A stretch of DNA of 64,000 bases from contig NZ_CP114413.1 of the NCBI RefSeq assembly GCF_027270315.1, forward strand, positions 5,890,001 through 5,954,000, written 5' to 3'. Source of the stretch: Streptomyces cinnabarinus. Its GTDB lineage: Bacteria; Actinomycetota; Actinomycetes; Streptomycetales; Streptomycetaceae. The notes under the pieces were generated by a model. That model did not search any database, was not told where the DNA came from, and saw only the letters and a program-made list of their open reading frames with translations. The translations under genes and the position numbers were made by a program. Within the stretch, counting starts at the first letter, position 1. Each line of letters starts with the position of its first letter. This document shows positions 58,643 through 64,000 of the stretch, piece by piece.

Positions 58643-58649
58643 AGCTTCG

Positions 58650-58675
58650 GGAATGTTGCGCACCGGACCACTGTT
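58650..58675 (+). promoter_or_regulatory. SigR-dependent promoter of sigR (sigRp2; GGAAT-N18-GTT)
   Basis: GGAAT (58650-58654), an 18-bp spacer and GTT (58673-58675) match the SigR consensus exactly. Autoregulatory p2 promoter in Streptomyces, giving the extended form that starts at 58734. Confidence 0.88.
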
Positions 58676-58733
58676 GAGGCGGACAGAGGCGCTGGCCACC
58701 AGCACCGACGTCGTAGGAGAGGAAGTCCGCCGC

Positions 58734-59599
<866 letters not shown>

Positions 59600-59603
<4 letters not shown>

Positions 59604-59902
59604 GCTGCGGAGAGCCGCACGAGACGGACTGCAGTGAGGTCCTGGACCATCTGTACGAGTTCCTCGACAGTGAGATGCCGGACATCGACCGCGACAAGTT
59701 CAAGCAGCACTTCCAGGAGTGCTCGCCGTGCCTGGAGAAGTACGGACTCGAAGAGGCCGTGAAGAAGCTGGTCAAGCGGTGCTGCGGACATGACGACGTC
59801 CCGACCGACCTGCGCTCGAAGGTCCTGGGGCGGCTCGATCTGATCCGCTCCGGGCAGGCCGTCCCCGAGCACGACGTCACCGTCACCCCGCAGGAGTCCT
59901 GA
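59600..59902 (+). CDS. rsrA: Anti-sigma factor RsrA (zinc-containing redox switch)
   Basis: A 100-aa ZAS-family protein from ATG 59600. Zinc/redox ligands are where expected: Cys11, His37, Cys41 and Cys44 (HFQECSPC), plus vicinal Cys61-Cys62. Oxidation forms a disulfide, expels zinc and frees SigR. Coupled to sigR by a 4-bp overlap. Complete for the family. Confidence 0.97.
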
Positions 59903-60027
59903 ACTCCCGCCCCGGGAACGACCGGTCGTCACTCGAACGTGCTAATCGGCGGGTGATAAGCCCGCATCCTCCCCCCTGGCCGACCTAGGCTCCGAAGCCT
60001 GGACAGGCATGGTCAGGGGAGGGGCAC

Positions 60028-61320
60028 ATGGAGGGGACTCCCGCGCGGGCGCGTGTGTACGTGGCCTGCGTCGCCCTCGGTGCCCTGCTCTGTCTGCTGC
60101 CGCTGCCGGCCACCCGTGCGCCCTGGTGGGCCCTCGCCCTCCTGGCCGCGCTGTACGCCGGCTGCGAGCAGATCGCCCGCCGGCGTTTCGCCGGCACCTT
60201 CCACCCGGTCCTGCTGGCCGGTGCCTTCCTGCTGGCCCCGCCCGCCGCGGCGCTGATCGCGGTACCGGGCGCGCTGCTCTCCCAGGGCGCGGCGCTGCGC
60301 CGGATCTGGCGGGCCGCGCAGCTCGCGCTCGCCGTCTGGGCCGCCGCCCGGGTGCACTGGGCGCTGGACGGCCGGGACGCGGTCGTCGCCTCGGACTTCC
60401 CCTACGCGCTGCTGCCCGCCGGGGCCGCGGTCCTGACGTTCTGCGGGGTGCTCACCCTCCTCGACGGCGGCATCCTCGCCCTCGCCGAGCGGGTGCCCGT
60501 CCGCCGGGCCTGGCGCGGGCTGTTCGCCCGCTCGCTCGCCCCGACCGCCGTGCACGGCCTCGCCGGACTGATGATGGCCGTCCTGTGGCGCAGCCCGTAC
60601 GGCCCGGTCGCCGCGCTGCTCGTGCTGCTGCCGATGGGCGTCTCCTGGTGGGTGTTCGCGCAGTACCACCGGGAGCGGGCGGCCCACCAGGCGACCATCA
60701 GGGCGCTGGTGCAGGCCGTCGACATCAAGGACGGCTACACCCGCGGACACAGCGAGCGCGTCGGCCACGCCTCGATGCTGATCGCCCGCGAACTGGGCCT
60801 GGACACCGAGCGCGTGGAGGTGCTGCGGTTCGCCGGGATCCTGCACGACGTCGGCAAACTCGGCGTGCCCACCCGGCTGTTGCGCAAGGACGGGCCGCTC
60901 ACCCCCGAGGAACGGCGGGTCATCGAGCTGCATCCGGAGTACGGGCACGAGATGGTGCGGGGCATCTCCTTCCTCGGCGAGGCCAGGGCCGCCGTACTGC
61001 ACCACCATGAGCGGCTGGACGGCAGCGGGTATCCGTACGGACTGGTGGGCGGACAGATCCCGGAGTCCGCGCGGGTCGTCGCCGTCGCGGACGCCTTCGA
61101 CGCGATGACGTCCACCCGGTCCTACCGGCGGGCGCGGCCCGTCGACGTGGCGCTGGAGGAGCTCCGGCGGTGCGCGGGGACACAGTTCGATCCGCGGATG
61201 GTGGCGGCGCTGGACCGGGTGATCCAGCGGTCCGGGTGGTGTCCCGAGGTCACCGCGGGCGAGGGGCGCGTCCCGGCACCCGGGGGCCCCGTCGCCGACC
61301 GCCCGGGAGCGCGTCGATGA
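60028..61320 (+). CDS. Membrane HD-GYP phosphodiesterase (c-di-GMP type)
   Basis: A 430-aa protein from ATG 60028 (GGGGAGGGG upstream). Six or so N-terminal transmembrane helices (to ~residue 215), then an HD-GYP domain: HSERVGHASML, ILHDVGKLG (~272-280), EYGHEMVRG and HHERLDGSGYPYGL with the GYP tripeptide at ~335. Such enzymes hydrolyse cyclic di-GMP (or related dinucleotides). Overlaps the following degenerate paralog by ATGA. Confidence 0.92.
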   Translation: MEGTPARARVYVACVALGALLCLLPLPATRAPWWALALLAALYAGCEQIARRRFAGTFHPVLLAGAFLLAPPAAALIAVPGALLSQGAALRRIWRAAQLALAVWAAARVHWALDGRDAVVASDFPYALLPAGAAVLTFCGVLTLLDGGILALAERVPVRRAWRGLFARSLAPTAVHGLAGLMMAVLWRSPYGPVAALLVLLPMGVSWWVFAQYHRERAAHQATIRALVQAVDIKDGYTRGHSERVGHASMLIARELGLDTERVEVLRFAGILHDVGKLGVPTRLLRKDGPLTPEERRVIELHPEYGHEMVRGISFLGEARAAVLHHHERLDGSGYPYGLVGGQIPESARVVAVADAFDAMTSTRSYRRARPVDVALEELRRCAGTQFDPRMVAALDRVIQRSGWCPEVTAGEGRVPAPGGPVADRPGARR

Positions 61321-62564
61321 GCGCCTCCCGGCCCGGCTGGATCCTGGTCCTGATCCATGCCTCGGCCGCCCTGCTGGCCGCCGTCAGTCTGGTCGGCACC
61401 CTCTGGCTCGGTCTGGAGGAACGTCCCGTCGCGCTCGCCTTCGGACTGCTGATCACCGTCGGTGAACTCACCCGGTGGACCGGCCCCGAGGTCCGCGAGC
61501 CCGCCCCGCTCGCGGCGGCGGGCGCCCTGGCCTACGCCCTGCTGGGCGAGGACGCGGGGCAGCCCACCCACCACGGCGTGTTCCAGACCGTCACCATCGT
61601 CCTCACCGCCACCCTCCTCGGTGCCGTCCCGCACATCGCCCGCGGGCGCAGCCCCGAGCCCGACCTGCCGGCCCGCCGGGTGCTCACCGTCGGCTTCGCC
61701 GCCGCCTGCTTCCAACCCCTGTACAACCGGGGCGCGTTCGACGAGTGGAGCGGCGCCGCCTACGCCCTGCTGATCGTCGCGCTGCTCGCCCTCACCGCCC
61801 TGTGCGACGCGGTGCTCACCGCCGTGCTGGCCCATTCCAGGACCGGCTGGCCGTTCGGACCGCTGCTCCGGGACGAGCTGCGGGCGCTGCTCGGGATCGG
61901 CTCGGCCGTCTGCGCGACCGGCGCGGTGATGGCGCTCGCGGTGGCCGTCGTCGGCCTGTGGGCGCTGCCCGTGTTCTGTCTGCCGCTGCTCCTCACCCAG
62001 CTCTCCTTCCGCCGCTACGCCGCCGTCCGCGCCACCTACCGGCAGACCATCGCCTCCCTGGCCCGCGCCACCGAGGTCGCCGGGTACACCCCGGCCGGGC
62101 ACGCCCGCCGGGTCGCCGCGCTGAGCCTCGCCGTCGGCCGGGACCTCGGCCTGTCCGGGGCCGAGCTGACCGTGCTGGAGTACGCCGCCCTGATGCACGA
62201 CATCGGACAGCTCAGCCTGATCGACCCGGTCCCGGCCGGGGCGACCGCCGGGCTGCCCGTCGCCGAGCAGCGCCGGATAGCCCTCCTCGGCGGCGCCGTC
62301 GTCCGGCAGACCGGGGTCGACGGCTCGGTCGCGGTGGTGGTGGAGCGGCAGGCCGACCCGTGCCGGGAACAGCCACTGGCCGCCCGGATCGTGCGGGCGG
62401 TGAACGCCTACGAGGAGAAGGCGCAGGGAGCGGGTCCCGGCGGGCCGCTGAAGGCGCTGGAGGAGCTGAGACTGGGCACCGCGGGGGAGTACGCGCCGGA
62501 GGTCGTGGAAGCCCTGGCCCGGGTGTTGTCAAGAGACTGTCTGACCTTGGGTCGGGTGGGGTAA
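61317..62564 (+). CDS. Membrane HD-domain protein, degenerate HD-GYP paralog
   Basis: A 415-aa protein from ATG 61317, overlapping the upstream gene by ATGA. Similar layout: about six membrane helices and a C-terminal HD domain with LMHDIGQLS. The GYP region is replaced (VERQADPCREQP), so dinucleotide hydrolysis is doubtful. Translational coupling suggests it forms a complex with, or regulates, the active HD-GYP protein. Function inferred. Confidence 0.85.
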   Translation: MSASRPGWILVLIHASAALLAAVSLVGTLWLGLEERPVALAFGLLITVGELTRWTGPEVREPAPLAAAGALAYALLGEDAGQPTHHGVFQTVTIVLTATLLGAVPHIARGRSPEPDLPARRVLTVGFAAACFQPLYNRGAFDEWSGAAYALLIVALLALTALCDAVLTAVLAHSRTGWPFGPLLRDELRALLGIGSAVCATGAVMALAVAVVGLWALPVFCLPLLLTQLSFRRYAAVRATYRQTIASLARATEVAGYTPAGHARRVAALSLAVGRDLGLSGAELTVLEYAALMHDIGQLSLIDPVPAGATAGLPVAEQRRIALLGGAVVRQTGVDGSVAVVVERQADPCREQPLAARIVRAVNAYEEKAQGAGPGGPLKALEELRLGTAGEYAPEVVEALARVLSRDCLTLGRVG

Positions 62565-62681
62565 CCCATGGGTAATGAGCGCCTCTCCAGCGGTCCGTGG
62601 TTGGATGCGAAGGGAGAGGGTCTCCAGGAGGCTGTCCGGGGGCACAGCCGGCCCACTCCACGGAACTGGCAGGCGGGAATC

Positions 62682-63662
62682 GTGAGGATCTTCGGCAAGG
62701 GACGGCACCGGCCCTCCGCCTCCTGGCGGCAGGCCACCGACCGCGCGTTCACGCTCATCGGCGATGGCCGGTACGAGGACGCGGGCGCGCTGCTGACACG
62801 TGCCGCCGATCTGGAGCCCTGGCTGTCCGAGTCCTGGTTCAACCTCGCCCTGCTGCACAAGTTCCGGCACGACTGGGAGCAGGCGCGGGCGGCGGGCCTC
62901 AGGGCCGTGGCGCTGCTCGACCGGGAGACCGGGGCGCCCGACTGGTGGAACGTTGGTATCGCGGCCACCGCCCTCCAGGACTGGCCGCTGGCCCGGCGGG
63001 CCTGGCAGGCCTACGGGCTGCGGGTGCCGGGCGGTGCCACCGACTCCGGCGAGCCGGTCGGCATGGACCTCGGCAGCGCGGCCGTACGGCTGTCCCCCGA
63101 GGGCGAGGCCGAGGTGGTGTGGGGGCGGCGGCTGGATCCCGCGCGGATCGAGGTGCTGTCCATTCCGCTGCCGTCGTCCGGGCGGCGCTGGGGCGAGGTC
63201 GTGCTGCACGACGGGGTCCCGCACGGCGAGCGGACCACCACGGCGGGGCACGCGTACCCCGTCTTCGACGAGATCGAGCTGTGGGCGCCGTCGCCGGTGC
63301 CGACCTGGGTGGTGCTGCTGGAGGCGGCGACCGAGGCGGACCGGGACGCGCTGGAGCAGCTCGCGGCGGACGCGGGTTTCGCGGCGGAGGACTGGTCTTC
63401 GTCGGTGCGGTTGCTGTGCCGGACGTGTTCCGAGTCCCGGATGCCGTCCGATGAAGGCGACGGGGAGCATCTGGATCCGCACGACCACAGTGAGCCGGGG
63501 CATCCCGGGCCGCTGGGGCACCGGACGGACGGGCAGTTGTGGGTGCCGGAGCGGGAATGCGGAGTGGCTGCGCCGGCTTCGCTGGTGCGGGGGTTGCTGG
63601 ACGGGTGGGTCGCGGATTCCCCTGACTCCCGGGACTGGCGGGACTTGGAAGAGGTCTGCTGA
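62682..63662 (+). CDS. TPR-like protein of unknown function
   Basis: A 326-aa protein from GTG 62682; an ATG at 62568 would add 38 residues of less convincing sequence. The N-terminal third has two or three TPR-like helical pairs (DGRYEDAGALLTRAADLEPWLSES, WEQARAAGLRAVALLDR). The rest is an unrecognised fold with a CxxC (LLCRTCSES) and Trp-rich ending. Probably cytosolic. Weak ribosome site makes the start uncertain. Confidence 0.7.
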   Translation: MRIFGKGRHRPSASWRQATDRAFTLIGDGRYEDAGALLTRAADLEPWLSESWFNLALLHKFRHDWEQARAAGLRAVALLDRETGAPDWWNVGIAATALQDWPLARRAWQAYGLRVPGGATDSGEPVGMDLGSAAVRLSPEGEAEVVWGRRLDPARIEVLSIPLPSSGRRWGEVVLHDGVPHGERTTTAGHAYPVFDEIELWAPSPVPTWVVLLEAATEADRDALEQLAADAGFAAEDWSSSVRLLCRTCSESRMPSDEGDGEHLDPHDHSEPGHPGPLGHRTDGQLWVPERECGVAAPASLVRGLLDGWVADSPDSRDWRDLEEVC

Positions 63663-63684
63663 GGTCGTTCTTCGGCTGAGGGCT

Positions 63685-63735
63685 CGTTGTGGCTGGTCGC
63701 GCAGTTCCCCGCGCCCCTGGCGGGGCGCTCCCCTT
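63685..63735. repeat. Dispersed Streptomyces-type extragenic element, copy 2
   Basis: CGTTGTGGCTGGTCGCGC at 63685-63702 repeats the element at 46537; it is followed by CAGTTCCCCGCGCCCCT and an inverted GCGCCCC/GGGGCGC pair, as in common Streptomyces intergenic sequences. It precedes def. Confidence 0.55.
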
Positions 63736-63788
63736 ACCCTGTATCCGCAGCAAACCCCTGTTTTTGTTTAGGAAGGCATACGTCGGTC

Positions 63789-64000
63789 ATGGCGCAGCAG
63801 GACACCGATCAGCAGCACGCGGGCGTGCTTCCCGTGGACGACGAGGGCTTCGTCATCGACACCGAGGAGACCGAGGAGCGCGAGAACGCCTGGCGTGAGC
63901 GGGGGACCTCACGGCCGATCACCGTGGTCGGCAACCCGGTGCTCCACAAGGAGTGCAAGGACGTCACCGAGTTCGGCCCCGAGCTGGACCAGCTGGTCGC
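63789..64000 (+). CDS. def: Peptide deformylase, N-terminal part (cut by window end)
   Basis: ATG 63789 begins MAQQDTDQQ; about 70 residues are visible. After an acidic leader, RPITVVGNPVLHKECKDV is the conserved deformylase N-terminal strand and helix; the catalytic GxGLAAPQ, EGCLS and HExxH motifs lie beyond the window. Removes the formyl group from nascent proteins at the ribosome. The N-terminal extension is longer than in E. coli. Confidence 0.88.
   Translation, partial: MAQQDTDQQHAGVLPVDDEGFVIDTEETEERENAWRERGTSRPITVVGNPVLHKECKDVTEFGPELDQLV

Overview
The window is high-GC actinomycete chromosome and almost certainly Streptomyces. The evidence is the very strong G/C bias at third codon positions, frequent GTG/TTG starts, WhiB-family and SigR-RsrA genes, MSMEG-type AdnAB helicase-nuclease genes, a mycoredoxin, and rare TTA codons confined to accessory or regulatory genes. 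Gene order matches what I recall of the conserved core region around sigR-rsrA in Streptomyces, interrupted by one accessory biosynthetic island.

Layout. 1-7.2 kb: end of moeZ, two tandem secreted Tap-type hydrolases, a pseudokinase-flippase fusion membrane protein and an alkyltransferase-like DNA-lesion binder. 7.4-19.7 kb: DNA repair and redox block with adnA-adnB (two motor-nuclease subunits), an M20 peptidase, the NADH pyrophosphatase nudC, a mycoredoxin with a SigR-type promoter, and uvrD2. 19.7-21.4 kb: the antibiotic-resistance regulator wblC (whiB7) with a complete attenuator leader (uORF, antiterminator, terminator), a co-translated small protein and a small zinc-ribbon protein. 21.4-28.1 kb: ABC1 kinase coupled to a ThiF/TOMM-like protein, a SprT/YgjP-type metalloprotease, and a TerD-AIM24 fusion followed by two AIM24 genes. 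28.1-37.1 kb: Nudix hydrolase, DUF2342 protein, an SDR, moaE, a tiny membrane protein, a Lon-like PDZ protease, a PPA1309-type protein and a large UPF0182 membrane protein. 37.1-39.4 kb: two identical initiator tRNA genes flanking a Sel1-repeat gene. 39.5-47.3 kb: Fur-type regulator divergent from catalase, CBS protein, hisN, TetR/SMR pair, rsgA-aroA, and an M50-type membrane protease.

47.4-56.9 kb is the accessory island: a leftward five-gene operon (166-aa unknown protein, ABC1 kinase, type II thioesterase, SAM methyltransferase, and a 1955-aa NRPS with order FAAL-ACP-Cy-A(Ox)-PCP). The domain logic predicts acyl activation, condensation with cysteine, cyclisation to thiazoline and oxidation to thiazole. 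TTA codons in the first gene and in the NRPS make it a candidate bldA-dependent (developmentally timed) pathway. I do not recognise a characterised product.

57.1-64 kb returns to core genes: SRAP/HMCES-type protein, an alpha/beta hydrolase, sigR with a perfect SigR-type autoregulatory promoter and an N-terminally extended form, rsrA, an HD-GYP protein coupled to a degenerate HD protein, a TPR-like protein, and the start of def. A theme across the window is stress response: WblC, SigR/RsrA, mycoredoxin, catalase, AdnAB/UvrD2, ATL and SRAP lie within about 60 kb.
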